From: Sipunculus nudus
Lineage: Eukaryota > Annelida > Sipuncula > Golfingiida > Sipunculidae
Assembly (NCBI GenBank): GCA_026874595.1
Contig: CM049321.1
Coordinates: 18,446,979-18,510,978, forward strand
Reading direction: 5' to 3'
DNA length: 64,000 bases
In this document: positions 13,544-25,793 of the stretch, in pieces
How positions within the stretch are numbered: position 1 is the first letter of the stretch
Layout of the letters: each line of letters opens with the position of its first letter
Notes under the pieces: generated by a model
Database searches by the model: none
Told to the model about the DNA's origin: nothing
What the model saw: only the letters and a program-made list of their open reading frames with translations
Translations under genes and position numbers: made by a program

Positions 13544-16500
13544 CTGTATTTATATGCAATAAAAAATCAATAATCCATAAGTAGCCTCATGCTGACCCTC
13601 GTGATAAATATTAGAAATGGTAACCTGTTAATAAAGGTGACGCTTGGTTAAACAGAAGAGGTGTTAACCCTCTGTTATAGTTAATAAATGACTCTTCTAC
13701 CGTACGTTGGCCATTGACCCATTTTCATGTTGAATGATTGGTCAATATTGAGCCTAACCAGGCCGATACCAGACCATATTCTTTTAAAAAATAACTAACT
13801 TTCTCTTTATTTTGAAATGGGAGAAATCTGTTTTACCGCAGACGAAAAGTAAAGGCATTCACGAATGGTACATTTTTTAAACCAATACGCCAGCTTCTAA
13901 AATTATTTAGAAAAAAAAATATTAGATGCATTTAATTGTAAGCTCCGCTTTGTTGTTACAATGAATGACAGCAGAAATGGCAAAGCCCAGAATGCTACAC
14001 AAATAATGTACCTGGTGTAAAAGAAAAGTAATGCTTAATAGTAGTACCTTGGTGTAAATCACAGTTTGCTCTCTAAGAAAGATACAAGAGAACCTGCAAA
14101 TACATCATGTGGAATGCACCCCTTCTCCTGTAGTATATAGATCCAAAGGCAAGTTGTACAGCAACAAGGTGATAACAGTCAGAGATATTTGGAAATGTAT
14201 GTGTTTCACTATGATACATTTGTTTGTGATATGCAGCTGATAGGTATTTTACTCGGTTGTCGTGGTTATAAAAAAAACCGAGCCATTTATGTAAAGCTCT
14301 GGTTAATCATTTTGTCATGAACACTCATTATAGTTCATCAAAAATACAAGAATTAGTTCCTGAGTGGAACTTAAGTGGCTGAGTGACTCATTGTTCAACA
14401 AGGATATCCTATTAATTCATCTAATTACTTTTGTCCAACAACGAAAGGAGAACACTTAAGAACTATTAACGGTAATCTGGTTTAACAACGGGCAGTAATA
14501 TTGACCTTATTATTAAGTTTTCCATTAAAGATGAAAAGCTATGGGATAAAGTTACCCTCTTATCATTTGATGTATCTTTTTATGTTATTATGATATAAGT
14601 CGGGTAGTCATGCCGTTTTGGACAGACCAATATCATTATTTTCCTGGTTACATCATATATGTTTATTTATATATGGGTCTTCGTATATACGACAAGCCTG
14701 TCATATATAACCTCTTTATGTCAATTATTTATGGTTTACTGCTTGTTCATTATAGAACAATTGGATGTTAATATAAATTTATCTCTTACAACCCTGCGAT
14801 GCAAATATAAATAAAAATAAACCTGCAAAACCATAAAACGTGTGTAAAACAGGGCATATACCTTCTACAAATAACCGAAGCCTCACGAACCTCTTGTGTA
14901 AACATTCATTTAGCTTAAAAAAGAGGGTATCAGTAGTACAATATAATTATGTTGAGTGTGGAATGCAGAAGCAATGTTTGCCTTTGCTTGATATTTTTCT
15001 ATATCTGACTGATATACTCATCGAAGAAACGTGTTTTCATGCTTAACCTTTTTTTGAGGGACACACATGAATTTTTACCAGGTATTAAAAATTAGAGTTC
15101 CCTTTTAACATTAAACGAAACGCTCCAAAATAATAACGATGCACGTATCGCATATCTCCCTAGAAATTTTTGAACAACACCGCCCTACTAGCGACCAATA
15201 GAATCAGTATCCCATATTAATGTTTAAAATTTATGAAACCTATGGCTCGTTTACTGCAACATTAATTATTTCATCAGATTCATATGATTTTTCCTGTGAT
15301 CTAGAATGAATATTTACATTCAAAATAGAAAAAAAATCATAAAAAATATATTTGCCATATGTCAGGGGAATATTGTTTTGAATTATTTGGTATAATGAAA
15401 AGCAAGCGTTATAATAACATTCGATCGCAAATACGAATATTATGTCAATGACAAACTCTAATTATTGTAATAATTTAAGTTCAGGATACCTTTAATCTGT
15501 TTAAGCATTATTTCTTAAAAATGAAATATGCCATTCCGGCAAACGGGAGATTCGTTTGGTTTCCACTGGCACTTGGGGAATGCTAACGATCTTATTGTGC
15601 CACCAACTGGTTGACTGTAGTTTCCTTTAGCCTAACTTAATTTTTCCTTTTGCCACTTATATCTTTTGTTAAAAATGTAATTTGCTTAATAAGAAAGTAA
15701 AGCATGGAGACCGCAACAGATATCATTCGAAACATTGCACACATATCTCATCAGAATACTCTAATACCTAGCATGATTTGGATGGGTTCAAGTACTGACA
15801 ATATAAATAGCATATAGGTTCTTTTCCTGGACACAAATGTAACACGCCTTGATAAAGCATAATAAAATAAATTGCATCTAAACCATGCTTTATAGGTCCG
15901 AAGCATGATCAGTATCTACATCTTCTACTTAAGTATGATTTGATGGAAGTCAAAAGTCACAACAGATGAATGATTCAGTCTTAAAAATGTTTAATATCAG
16001 TAGTAAACCAGAAAGACAAATTTTGAACGAAAAAGAACACAACTAAAGCTTTTTAATGTTGGTAAGTGCAAAGTAATCAATGTACTATATCTGACTATCG
16101 GGGGTTCGCTTCCGTAGGGAAAGATATCAATTATTATTACAATATTTTACTTAAAAAATAACTGTATCAATGGACAAAATAGACAAATATGTAACCGTTT
16201 GAAATCTATCATTACTACAAAAATTTACAAAATTGTAATCAATTACGATTACAAAAAAAAATCGTTTGTAATTAATCAAGATTACGGAAAACGATTTCCC
16301 AATGACTGGATGTAATCTTTCGTGCTTGCGCGGAGAAGAAAGCGTTTTACAATTCGACTCCCCAGGTCCCACTATAATTACACGAAACAATTCATTGGGA
16401 CTATTATCTGACCATTAATCGCAAATATTCTTTCCAGGAATAGTAATAATTATACATACAAATATGTATGATACGATACCTTCCTGACCGTTTCGTGACA

Positions 16501-17338
16501 ATGCTACCACTGTATCATTGTCACATCCTCAAAAAAAAATGGATATTCCAGATTCGTATAACGAGACCAAACTGGCTGAAGCTCTCACATACACACAAAA
16601 ATGAGAAAGACGAGTGTAAAAAAATAAGTATGTATTCAAGGAAATCTTACAATTATCTAGGGAGTCGTTTTACTCTCAAGGCAGAATAACAATATCCCAT
16701 GAATCCGTATTAATGCAATACACAAACAGAGTCCACACACTGCACAGTTAAAAGAAGTTCGCATGGTCCCTAGCCTACTGGTCACATGACCGTCACGCAA
16801 GAGGTCACTCTGTTTAACACCGTACACGCACAGGCGCCCCTCGTCGTAAAACCGGGTCTCCGTTCTCGAAGTAACACAGGTAAAAGAATCCGTTGTCGAA
16901 TATTTTAAGCCCACGACAATATACAGTTCCAACGGGTCAGCGTATCAATTTTTCAGGTCTGTTTTCTATGGCCCCATCACGGCAGATAAACATCAACTTA
17001 TTACAATTCCGTCTGTAAACGGAACATGCATGTCCGTTAGCGAAATGTTATTGATGTAGGTTGCCCACAGCCTCTAACATATCATACATCTGGAATCGTC
17101 CCTGCGCTGAACATTTCATAGGCATCTTTGGAGATTCATGCTAGACAGACAATCTCTCGGATATCAACATCAGGCGCCTTGCCCCAGAAATTTCTATCTT
17201 TGCTTTCCTCTTTCCAGCTTATACATCGATGCTGATGACACGCTTTCTGACCGTCCTTAGACCATCGTTCGATCGCATGAATACAACAAACTGAACACGC
17301 CTTCAGAGACAAACGTATGAAAAATGTATGATGTATAT

Positions 17339-20300
17339 ATCTGTTCTCCCTTTTCTATGATATGAAACCCATGTTTATACCCTGTAACAGGAATTCCTTG
17401 TCCTCGTCCCCTTCTAGCTCAGTAGCCCATAACTCGGGTGTTTTGAAAGAGAATTACTAAAGTGTGGGCTATCAAGTCGGCTTTTATCTTGGCAAAGACA
17501 GCTGGTTGGTAATCCCTATGCCGAGGGGTCCTCTGACCCCTGTGGGTGAAGTGACCTAGGTTGGGGTTTTCCACACCCTTTGACTGAGCATATGTGGGCA
17601 TATTTACAATTAGAATTAAACCTGCATGATCCCTTATTAAAGGAGATACAAATCTCCCTCCCTGATAGATCAACTTGTCTCTTATACTGACCCGACTCTA
17701 TGCAATTTATTGTTTGTCCTGATTCTTAAAGCCCATGTTAATTACTGGTGCTTTAGGTTGTAACCAAAATTTACTTAAGGTTGGAATTTGTAAACCCCAT
17801 TGACACTGCAATTTTGCCTGCTCTTTTCGATATAAATCATCGAACATGACCACATCGGCCCATCTGTACTGCTGAGCTAAATCAGTAACTTGGATAAGGT
17901 AGGCCAAATATTCTGGAATATTAGCGAGACCCACCTTACCCTGTCTCATTAAGGTATCAAGAATTCTGAGAGCCGATCAAAACCATAGCTCTTTTGAGAT
18001 CGACTCAAGTTTAGGTTCCTTTTTTTAATTTAAAATATAAATCCACCCCCCCCCCCCCCCCGGCTACCTGGGAGACTAGCTCCTCAACATCAATGTTATG
18101 CATACTACCTATCACAGGTCTAGCAAAGTCAATGATCTTTAGATAAGGAATGTCCGTTACGGGTCTCAAATACATCGATGTTGAATCACACTGCAGTACC
18201 GTAGTTAGGGTTCCCCTACCCTGTGTTGCTTGGCCTTGGTGTACCAGGGGCGGTTGATCTAGCCTTTCTTGGGCCTGGAGAAGCGCCATGTTATGCCATG
18301 CTCGGGCTTCATCATCTTGTCTACGAGGATGTGGTACAGTTGTTGTTGACTCGTCCCACAGGGAGCCAAGGATTTCATCAACCGTTGACTGCAGAATGCC
18401 GATTTCTTGTGTCGTTTTATTTTGAACCGTCATACAGACGGACGGACGACAGCTGGGCTGCTCTACGCCGCCATTTTGGATGCCTCCTCTCGTACAGTTT
18501 AGACGTTTTACGGCAATTCGTAAAGCCAGTGATTGTGCTAATGGTAAAACCGGTATCGTTTTTAACACGTCCTCATCCAGCATCTGGAATTATTCTATCG
18601 ACGTGTATCCGTGATGTGCTAAAACTGTGAGAGTTTCTTGTGTCAAATTGTTCTTAATGCCCATTGCTGGACAGCAAAATCAAATGGTGTGTCCACCACC
18701 GCCTGTTTCTCCTACCCAGAGTCCTCTGTTGAGCCCATTAGGAATTAAAGTGTACCTCGCCGCTGCAAACGCAGGTCGATTTTGTTGACTTGTCAGCGTA
18801 TCAAACGTATCGCTGTAGGTACAATGCGAACTTCCAATGATTCAGTATAGCTTATGGGCACCACAAACAAGCCCAGCGTAATTATGTCTATTGAGGATTT
18901 GAGTAGGCCTACATACCTCGCCATTGCGTTACTATAACGTTGCAAAGAGTCGACTGTGTTGACATATAACTATAAGACAGTTGTAAAAGGTATAAAAACG
19001 CCAGTGTTTGTTATGTCGTTAATGTGTGGCTTTTTACCTTGTGGGCACAACAACAAGACGCCTGTATCTCCTTGGAGTAAAGAGTTCGCTAGCCGCGAAA
19101 GCCAAGAAAAAATGCGTGTCCTTTGTGGTCTTTTAAACGTTAAGTGGCCCTTAACAACCAAGCAGGGTTGGCCTAACGCCGGTTGGCTGTGGCCACACGT
19201 GACCACAGCCGAGCGACCTCATTAGCTGCTCCTAAAATTCAAGTCACTTTTGTGGACTGCTCACTTTAAAATATAACGGCCCAGCAATCAAATGACAATA
19301 AAATTGTATATATTCTTACCTGCGATCTTTGGATGACCCCTTACGGACACTCCGTATTTTAACATTATAAATAGAATAATTACTGGCATTTCGAACTATA
19401 ACTCTCCGACAGGACTCTTTCTAAGCCAGCTGGATCATAAAACGCAGAAACATTAAAATAATATATTATCTTAAAATATAAGCCAAACTAAACCATCTTT
19501 GAATGACACATTAATTATATGATACAATTACAGTTCCAATTAGTTTAGATAATCATTAATTTCAGTTGAGCATAATTGATATAATTTGTTGTAGAATACA
19601 AATTTTACTAATGGTCTGAATAATAACAGCAGAGGCAAAATGTAGGGAAGTTATTTATTTAATTATATGATTAAATAGATGATATTTGACTTGAAATGTT
19701 ATGACAATTCCATGTGTACTTAGTGTCAAAGCAATGTCATCGTGTGGGTAAAAGTTTATTTAGACTTCTATGATTCGGAGTTTATTGATGGAGCTTACAA
19801 TAACAAACATGTTTGGGTTTCGGTGTACACAAGGCCTTGTAAAGCAAATGGGTATAACATCTGGTATTATTTTGCTACCTTCTCCAAAATGAATATGAAC
19901 CACGCTAATGACATTGTTCCCTGTGGATCTGGTTAATATCATATGAAAAGATAGTTGACGGGAAACCACACTTAAATAACCACTTATTAATTTTGTGTCA
20001 AAATTGTTTGACAACGGAACGGTGTCTTTTCAAGGGTTCGTTACGGATGCTTTGGCTGTTTCCTGGGTTATCATTGCAAGAGAAATCAACATGCGCAACT
20101 GTTATATAACTTAATAAGATACTGACAACAACAAAAATATTTGTAAACAATTTATTTGGAATGAAAAATTAAGGACAAGAGTTAAATTTAATAATAAATT
20201 TAATTTAATTGGAGGAAAATGTTTCCTTGACATTTGATTACAAAATAGGGAAGTGATAACGGTATAGAGAACAATGGACTTAGATACACACCTAATTTTT

Positions 20301-21182
20301 TTTTCTCCATGAAAAGTGATTTGTTTTATCATTTGCAAATTACAGGGCACTTCATCCATAAACTTAACTTCCTTGATTGCGTATTAACTATACATTTGTA
20401 CAAATTATAATGATGGCGCAATAAGAGAATTATATTTTAAAGATGCCGTATTCTTAAATACGATTTAGCTAAATGTAGGCAAAGTGCTGTCTCTTTGACA
20501 ACCATATGGACATAGGTATGTTTGCTTAGCCTTAAAGAAAAAAAGGACAGAAATAAACCAGTGATATACCTTAATCGATGGTCAACCATTAACCACGAGT
20601 GAGACCGAGCCAAAATTCACTGTTGCATTTCCTGAACACAAAGGCATTTTACTATTTCTTCGTTGACAGTTGTGGCCTAAGACATGCCCATAACCTTACA
20701 TAACCATACCTTTGTTTGAAACCAATCACATTTATCGAAAATATCTTTAGACAGATTATCCCCCAGACTGATCATGCGTACTTTATCCGTGCTGCGAGCA
20801 TGCTGTGCATTTTAAATTACGCAAGCAAAGCATTTTTATTCAATGCATTAAAATCCAGAATGGTTGTGTCTCTACTTATCTGTATTTTAATTGTTCAATG
20901 AATTTCACGTTATCGTATACTGATTAAATTTGGTACGCGAACCCTAACGTATAATGCATTTCGTGTTAATTGCGTCATTGCAAAAAATGTGATTTTGCTT
21001 AAATGCGCTACTGTCTACCATTTTTTTCTGGCAAACAAAGCCATTCAGAACGACGTTTTATTCAATGCTGTTTTCTTTTATTCCTTTTAAGCGGAACACT
21101 TGTGGCCCGGGCTTTGTAACGGATAATACTCCACTCATTTTTCGTAATACGTGACCAGAGCATTTATATATATATATATATA
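17339..21182. repeat. 7.68-kb tandem unit, copy 3, truncated
   Basis: The third copy follows copy 2 for about 3.84 kb and then stops inside the TA microsatellite (21,164-21,182), equivalent to position 5,819 of copy 1. Sequence beyond is unrelated to the unit. A few bases differ from copies 1 and 2, for example a G at 19,146 where the others have A, which opens a short frame. Confidence 0.93.
17419..18583 (-). pseudogene. DIRS-like gag region, unit 3
   Basis: Third copy of the broken gag region (segments 18,583-18,011, 17,949-17,707 and 17,673-17,419). The poly-C tract at about 18,045 is the longest of the three, roughly 17 bases, and again decides where the first segment runs out of frame. 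The same stop codons are present as in the other copies. Confidence 0.65.
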
Positions 21183-21200
21183 GGGTTATAGATGTTTCGT
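21164..21200. other. Junction of host tandem array with non-array sequence
   Basis: The TA tract ends at 21,182 and the next bases (AGGGTTATAGATG) have no counterpart in units 1 or 2, where the tract is followed by TTCCTGTATTTATATGC. No target-site duplication can be recognised, because the other end of the foreign block is outside the window. This is the point to test for a real integration as opposed to an assembly join. Confidence 0.75.
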
Positions 21201-22104
21201 CCCCAGATCTTTTTGTGCTCGCCTCTTTGTCCAACCACCTGTTTCTCCACAGGTCCGGTTCGCCCACAGGAATATTGTAACGGACGTTTCGTCCACAGTT
21301 CTGTTCGTCCACCGCAGATTCACGCGCTCTGTGTCCAGTATAAAATATTGCACGACTGACCAGGCAGTCGGATGTGCTAAACAAGTTAATGTGCTGGCTG
21401 TTTTAATGCATCATGGTGATCTTTGTCTAAAGGTTCATCCGCAGCATTGTGAAATGTGATGCGGTTGTGATCAACGTCTGTGGTGCCTTTTCGTCCACAG
21501 GGACATATCGTCCACGCGCAACACTGATATATATCATGCCAGTTATTATCATTTCCCGGCAATATGATAGTTTTTTTACGATCACATGTATATCTAAAAT
21601 ACTGGTAGCTCTACGGCACTACTTTTGTTATGTCGTCCAAAGCTCATATATCGGCTTCGCTTACCGTCATTAAATAACTGCATATGTACGCTGTTGGGAG
21701 GTTAGGGCAAAAAGGTTTTGAGGCGTGTGGGGCGTTATCCTACGTACAGTAACCATACAGGCGATGGTGATATTCCAATATCATATTAAGCGGACGACAT
21801 ACAAGTCCACATACACGCACACATACAAACGTGTACCATAACCGACAAAAAAACCACGAAGACAAGTAGATATAATCAGCACATCTTTTAATGTGGAAAA
21901 CAAATATATTGATTGATATAGGCGCATACTTTAAAACGGAACTGGACAAACACATTATTGTATGGCCTGATATGCAAAAACATTGACTACAACAAAAACA
22001 AAAGTACATGCGGTGAAAGGTAATCAAAAGCAAAACCACGTAATGTCTATGAAGAACATCCTTGCACGGAATATTATGAAAACGACTCCGACATTCAACC
22101 AGAT
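21183..22104. other. Non-coding stretch with recurring CGTCCAC words
   Basis: About 920 bases with no convincing gene. The words TTCGTCC or CGTCCAC recur, for example near 21,196, 21,286, 21,304, 21,489 and 21,509, in both GACGTTTCGTCCACAG and TATCGTCCACGCG contexts. This resembles a degenerate dispersed repeat. It may be the edge of the viral block or further host sequence. Confidence 0.4.
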
Positions 22105-22109
22105 TTATT
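22104..22109 (-). terminator. Polyadenylation signal overlapping the stop codon
   Basis: On the minus strand CAATAAATC holds both the TAA stop of the Fn3 protein gene and a canonical AATAAA. Confidence 0.6.
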
Positions 22110-22941
22110 GGCGAGGGTCTGGTGTTTTGAAGAAACCGGGTCGCGATATACGGGACCAGCGATTGGTGCCGTTAACCTCTGCATACACGGACACCACGTA
22201 CATTGTAGCCGGCACGGCATGGACGAGGGCCGCAGAATTGGTGTAAACGATGTGGACATGTCTCTTGATCTGAGGCACCCACCTGTAGGTTGGATCGTAA
22301 ACAGAGCTGCTGCCTCGTGAATTGGCACTGACAGGGACCCTTGTGTAGATCACTTTGTACCGGTATCTTCCAGGGGTGGCGGGACGTTTCCATGTCACAT
22401 AATTTGTTTTGACGGTTTTCGTACCTTGCACCGGGCGCGAGGGTTTGGTTGGAGCGGCCGAGTCTTTCACTTTTAAATAGAGGGCGCGGCTTCTCAACTT
22501 CGAACATGCAAAACAGCCACAGCCGCAATAAACGGCCGATATCCCGTTGGGCAATTCGTCGGCGGATATGTTGAACAAGGCATTCACCCGCCCAGAGGTG
22601 GAATTTTCAACGAACACTCTGGGCGACGACATATTGTACAGGTCGAGTACTCCTGTTGACAGTCCGAACCCCATGGTCGTAACCGAAGGGCAAGGGTCTT
22701 CCTTGTGAACAGCGTTTTCCTTGCATCCCAAACGGCACCGCACAGTGATCGTGTCACCATCGCCGAACACCTGATTTGCGTTGTCGTACGGCTCTATCAA
22801 ATACTGGTAACGGTCGGAGCATATTCTGTCCTCCGAGCCATAAAAGCCGTAATCATAAAACGTGACGGTGCGGCGGCCCTCAACCAGATATAAGCAGAAA
22901 AACAGTGTGAACAGTTGCAACAACGGCAGTAGCGGTCTCAT
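22105..22941 (-). CDS. Secreted glycoprotein with C-terminal fibronectin type III domain, paralogue A
   Basis: The 278-residue product begins with a clear signal peptide (hydrophobic LLPLLQLFTLFFCLYLVEG), has a cysteine-rich Ig-like or unclassified domain at about 25-160 with NMS, NST and NIS glycosylation sites, and ends with a fibronectin type III domain (about 165-270: YVTWKRP, YRYKVIYTR, Y-V-V-SVYAE-NGTNRWS). There is no membrane segment, so it is probably secreted. It is about half-identical to the gene at 23,415-24,242, so the pair arose by duplication. A TATA-like TTATATATG (23,064-23,072) and a TCACGTGA site lie upstream. The stop codon is inside an AATAAA signal. Binding to a host surface or cytokine-type ligand is a guess from the architecture. 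Confidence 0.8.
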   Translation of the reverse strand: MRPLLPLLQLFTLFFCLYLVEGRRTVTFYDYGFYGSEDRICSDRYQYLIEPYDNANQVFGDGDTITVRCRLGCKENAVHKEDPCPSVTTMGFGLSTGVLDLYNMSSPRVFVENSTSGRVNALFNISADELPNGISAVYCGCGCFACSKLRSRALYLKVKDSAAPTKPSRPVQGTKTVKTNYVTWKRPATPGRYRYKVIYTRVPVSANSRGSSSVYDPTYRWVPQIKRHVHIVYTNSAALVHAVPATMYVVSVYAEVNGTNRWSRISRPGFFKTPDPRQ

Positions 22942-23063
22942 ATTGTCTCCGTTCCTGGTTTGTCTTACGTACAGTCAACGGTAAGGGCTGGAGGCCGTTT
23001 GCTGCACGCTTGCTTCTCACCAGCGTCCCGTTTAAAATGATCTGAGTCGACGTGCTGCGACCA

Positions 23064-23093
23064 CATATATAACATGCGAGTACCGTCACGTGA
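23064..23093 (-). promoter_or_regulatory. Promoter of Fn3 paralogue A: TATA-like box and CACGTG site
   Basis: TTATATATG on the minus strand at 23,072-23,064, preceded 14 bases upstream by the palindrome TCACGTGA (23,086-23,093). It lies about 125 bases upstream of the start codon. The rest of 22,942-23,414 holds no gene apart from the 3' flank of the neighbouring gene. Confidence 0.5.
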
Positions 23094-23414
23094 CATCGGA
23101 AACATGAACCCCCCCCCATAAAACACAACAAATAATCAGCCGACGTGTTCTTGCTGATTCATATTATCTGGCGATGTTCCTGGTGCAAGCGACGTAACAA
23201 TATGGGCATTAGGGTACATTCCAGTATAAATACAAACGACACAACGAAAAAAGATACACATACGAGAAAATATCAAATGTGTTCGGCATAGGTTAAATGT
23301 AAACACAGATGTACGTGAAACACGGTAAATACAAAAGAACAGAAAACATGTTATTGGCCATTATGAAATAAAACATTAAAAGACTATGAAATCGCGTTTG
23401 ACATTCAGATAGTG

Positions 23415-24242
23415 TTAAGGACATGGTTCGGGAGTTATGAAACCACCTCGCGATATCGCGGACCAACGGTTCGTGCCGTTCACTTCTGCGGACACGTACA
23501 CGAGATACTTGGTGGACGGCTCGGCATGGACGAGCTTCGCAGATGTGGTGGTAACGGTGTGGACGTGGGTCTCTACCTGAGGAACCCACCTGTAGGTTGG
23601 ATCGTAAACCGAGCTGCCCGGTGGATTTACTGTGTCAGGGACCTTTTGGTAGATCACTTTGTACCGGTATGTTCCAGGAGCGGCAGGGCGGTTCCATGTC
23701 ACAGAATTAGTTTTGAGAGTTTTCGTTACCTGCTTCGGTGGCTGCGAAGGTTTCTTTGGAGCGCCCGTGTCCACCACCTTCAAATAGAGGGCGCTGCTTC
23801 TCAGGGCGGAGCAAACAAAACATCCACAGCCGCAATACACGGCAGAGAATCCGTTGGGCAGTTCGTCGGCGGATATGTTGAACAAGGCATTCGACCGTCC
23901 AGAGGTGGAATTTTCTACGAACACTCTCGGCGACGACATGTTGAACAGCTCGAGTACTCCTGTGGACAGTCCGAACCCCATGGTCATAACCGAAGGGCAA
24001 GGGTCTTTCTTGTGAACGTTGCATCCCAAACGGCACCGCACAGTGATCGTGTCACCATCGCCGAACTCCAGTGTCTTGTTGTCGTACGCCTCGATTCGAT
24101 ACTGGTAAGGGTCGGAGCACATCTTTGTATCCGATGTGTAAGAGGCGTAGTTATGGAAAGTGACTGTGCGACTGCCTTCAATCACATAAAGGCAGCCTGC
24201 CAACAGTGTGAACAGATGCAACATGGGCGGCAGCGGTTTCAT
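23415..24242 (-). CDS. Secreted glycoprotein with C-terminal fibronectin type III domain, paralogue B
   Basis: The 275-residue protein starts at the ATG at 24,242. The open frame extends upstream to 24,299 but only from a GTG, and the ATG aligns with that of paralogue A. The signal peptide (LPPMLHLFTLLAGCLYVIEG), the N-terminal domain with GDGDTITVRCRLGC and the Fn3 domain (SVTWNRP, YRYKVIY, NGTNRWS) match the neighbour point for point, including the NST and NIS glycosylation motifs. This copy lacks three residues in the CKENAVHK region. The high similarity with divergence spread over the length suggests an older duplication kept under selection. A secreted role outside the cell is likely, the partner unknown. 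Confidence 0.8.
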   Translation of the reverse strand: MKPLPPMLHLFTLLAGCLYVIEGSRTVTFHNYASYTSDTKMCSDPYQYRIEAYDNKTLEFGDGDTITVRCRLGCNVHKKDPCPSVMTMGFGLSTGVLELFNMSSPRVFVENSTSGRSNALFNISADELPNGFSAVYCGCGCFVCSALRSSALYLKVVDTGAPKKPSQPPKQVTKTLKTNSVTWNRPAAPGTYRYKVIYQKVPDTVNPPGSSVYDPTYRWVPQVETHVHTVTTTSAKLVHAEPSTKYLVYVSAEVNGTNRWSAISRGGFITPEPCP

Positions 24243-24322
24243 CTTTGCCGAAAGCGCGTTATTCGTACGTTTGCTGCTCACAAGCGTCCCGCATTGCACG
24301 CCCTGACTCGTAGTGCGGCAGC

Positions 24323-24334
24323 CACGTGATATAA
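24323..24334 (-). promoter_or_regulatory. CACGTG plus TATA-like box upstream of Fn3 paralogue B
   Basis: CACGTG (24,323-24,328) abuts TTATATC on the minus strand (24,334-24,328), 81 bases upstream of the start codon. The same pairing of elements is seen at other genes in the window. The remainder of 24,243-24,663 holds nothing recognisable. Confidence 0.45.
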
Positions 24335-24670
24335 CTGTCCCTCCAAAACAAATATAGTCATATGACGCAGTTTCGCTAAATTGAATTATGTTTACGCGGT
24401 TATAATGTTTCTGAAGTAAGCGGGTATGTGCGGCTGATGAGTCTGTCCGCTGTTATGTCTACGTGTTTCTCAGCTCGCTCCAAGGAACTCTAACTCAAAT
24501 ATTACCTCCTCATTTTCTGCCGCCTGGTTTGTAAAGCCACCAGCAGTGTTAATTGTATATATTATGACAGTGTGGTTGTGCCAAGCACTACACGCCATTG
24601 TAGTCCCGTATGTTATATAACACGTTCGATGTAGATCCCCTTGTCGTCTTTTGAGGTGCGTGTAGTTTAT

Positions 24671-24946
24671 TCACTTGTCTTTGATGTCAGATTTGGAGAT
24701 AACGTGTCTCTTTTCCAAACCACAAAAGTCCACACCCATGAAATGGAAATGGCAGTGATGTGTTGGATATGGCTGTCCGGAAGAGAAAAACAAGTTATCC
24801 CATTCGACGGACCCGACGATCAGTTTTCTACACCCTCCCTTTCCGAACACGTTTTCTTTGGCAAGATACCGCCTATCGCAGTTGTTCCTGTTCACCAGGT
24901 GTGTTGTCGTGAGCCCAGTGTCTGTATCGACAACCACCACGTTCAT
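24671..24946 (-). CDS. Small hypothetical protein
   Basis: A 91-residue frame from ATG at 24,946 to a TGA at 24,671. I do not recognise it. It has several His and Cys residues (HHCHFHF) and no signal peptide or membrane segment. In its favour, AATAAA follows the stop directly on the minus strand (24,669-24,664) and a TATATAAAG box lies upstream at about 25,084-25,092. The opposite strand is also open over the same stretch (24,641-24,985), but only from a TTG and without a nearby poly(A) signal, so I prefer the minus strand. It could still be chance. Confidence 0.35.
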   Translation of the reverse strand: MNVVVVDTDTGLTTTHLVNRNNCDRRYLAKENVFGKGGCRKLIVGSVEWDNLFFSSGQPYPTHHCHFHFMGVDFCGLEKRHVISKSDIKDK

Positions 24947-25750
24947 TATTGGTACGACTACCAATCGCAGTTTACAAGACGTTGAATGAAATAAAACATG
25001 TGACCACTATGTGCGTGGTGCAGCCTATCCCTCACGTTTCTTCCACAAGAGACAGTGTGACAGTAAACGCGGCCGATCTGGGGCTTTATATAAGTGCCTT
25101 GTCCTGTTGACAGTATGCTTAACATTTAGACTAACCCACAACAACGTGTCGTGTTACACTGTGAGTCACGCAAAATAGTTGTGTTTAGACTGATTAATCA
25201 TGTTGTTTACCAGTGATCGTGACAAAGATTATGTTAAAAGGTAAAAACAAACCAGGCAAGTGGAGTATAACAACATACAAAAAAAACCCACTTGGTACGT
25301 TTAAAGGATGATGATATATATATTATTATACGGCTTAACAATAGATAATAGTCTCAAACGTACGGCTTGTTGTTTTCTGAAAAGGACATTGTACGACAGC
25401 GTCTGTATGGTATGTGATATAACGTAAAAAACACTATTGATCACAGTTTTCCCGTCCCGTTCTAGGCTAATGGTACGTGACCCACAGTCCAACGGTCTGT
25501 AACATGAAAACACCGCCACAGGGCCTTTTACAGACAAACTATGCACGGGACTTTTCGATACGTAAACATACAGTATTTCATATATGCAGGATACAGACTC
25601 ACCATTTATCCCACGTAAGAACGAGACCGGGTTGATGAATTAATAAATCGCAGATGTTCCACAATGGTAAATTTCGAACCAGCCCTATCTTGAATAAATA
25701 TGGCTTTATATTTTCGGTACGCCCATTTTACATGCCATCATTAAAAATGT

Positions 25751-25793
<43 letters not shown>

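Larger units (their letters stand above)
9650..17338. repeat. 7.69-kb tandem unit, copy 2
   Basis: Full-length second copy, near-identical to copy 1. It joins copy 1 at a short A/T-rich overlap (ATGATGTATATATCTG), whereas copy 1 itself is preceded by retroelement pol sequence. Differences from copy 1 include the TA run length (13,473-13,541), the poly-C length at about 10,360 and single-base changes such as near 13,040 and 15,052. Apart from the gag remnant it holds no convincing gene. Confidence 0.93.

Noticed and set aside
22172-22528. Frames overlapping the Fn3 genes on either strand
   Set aside because: They are shadows of the two secreted-protein genes, which have signal peptides and matching paralogues.
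25301-25546. 81-codon minus-strand frame
   Set aside because: It has no domain, signal peptide, TATA box or poly(A) signal, and the stretch is AT-rich.
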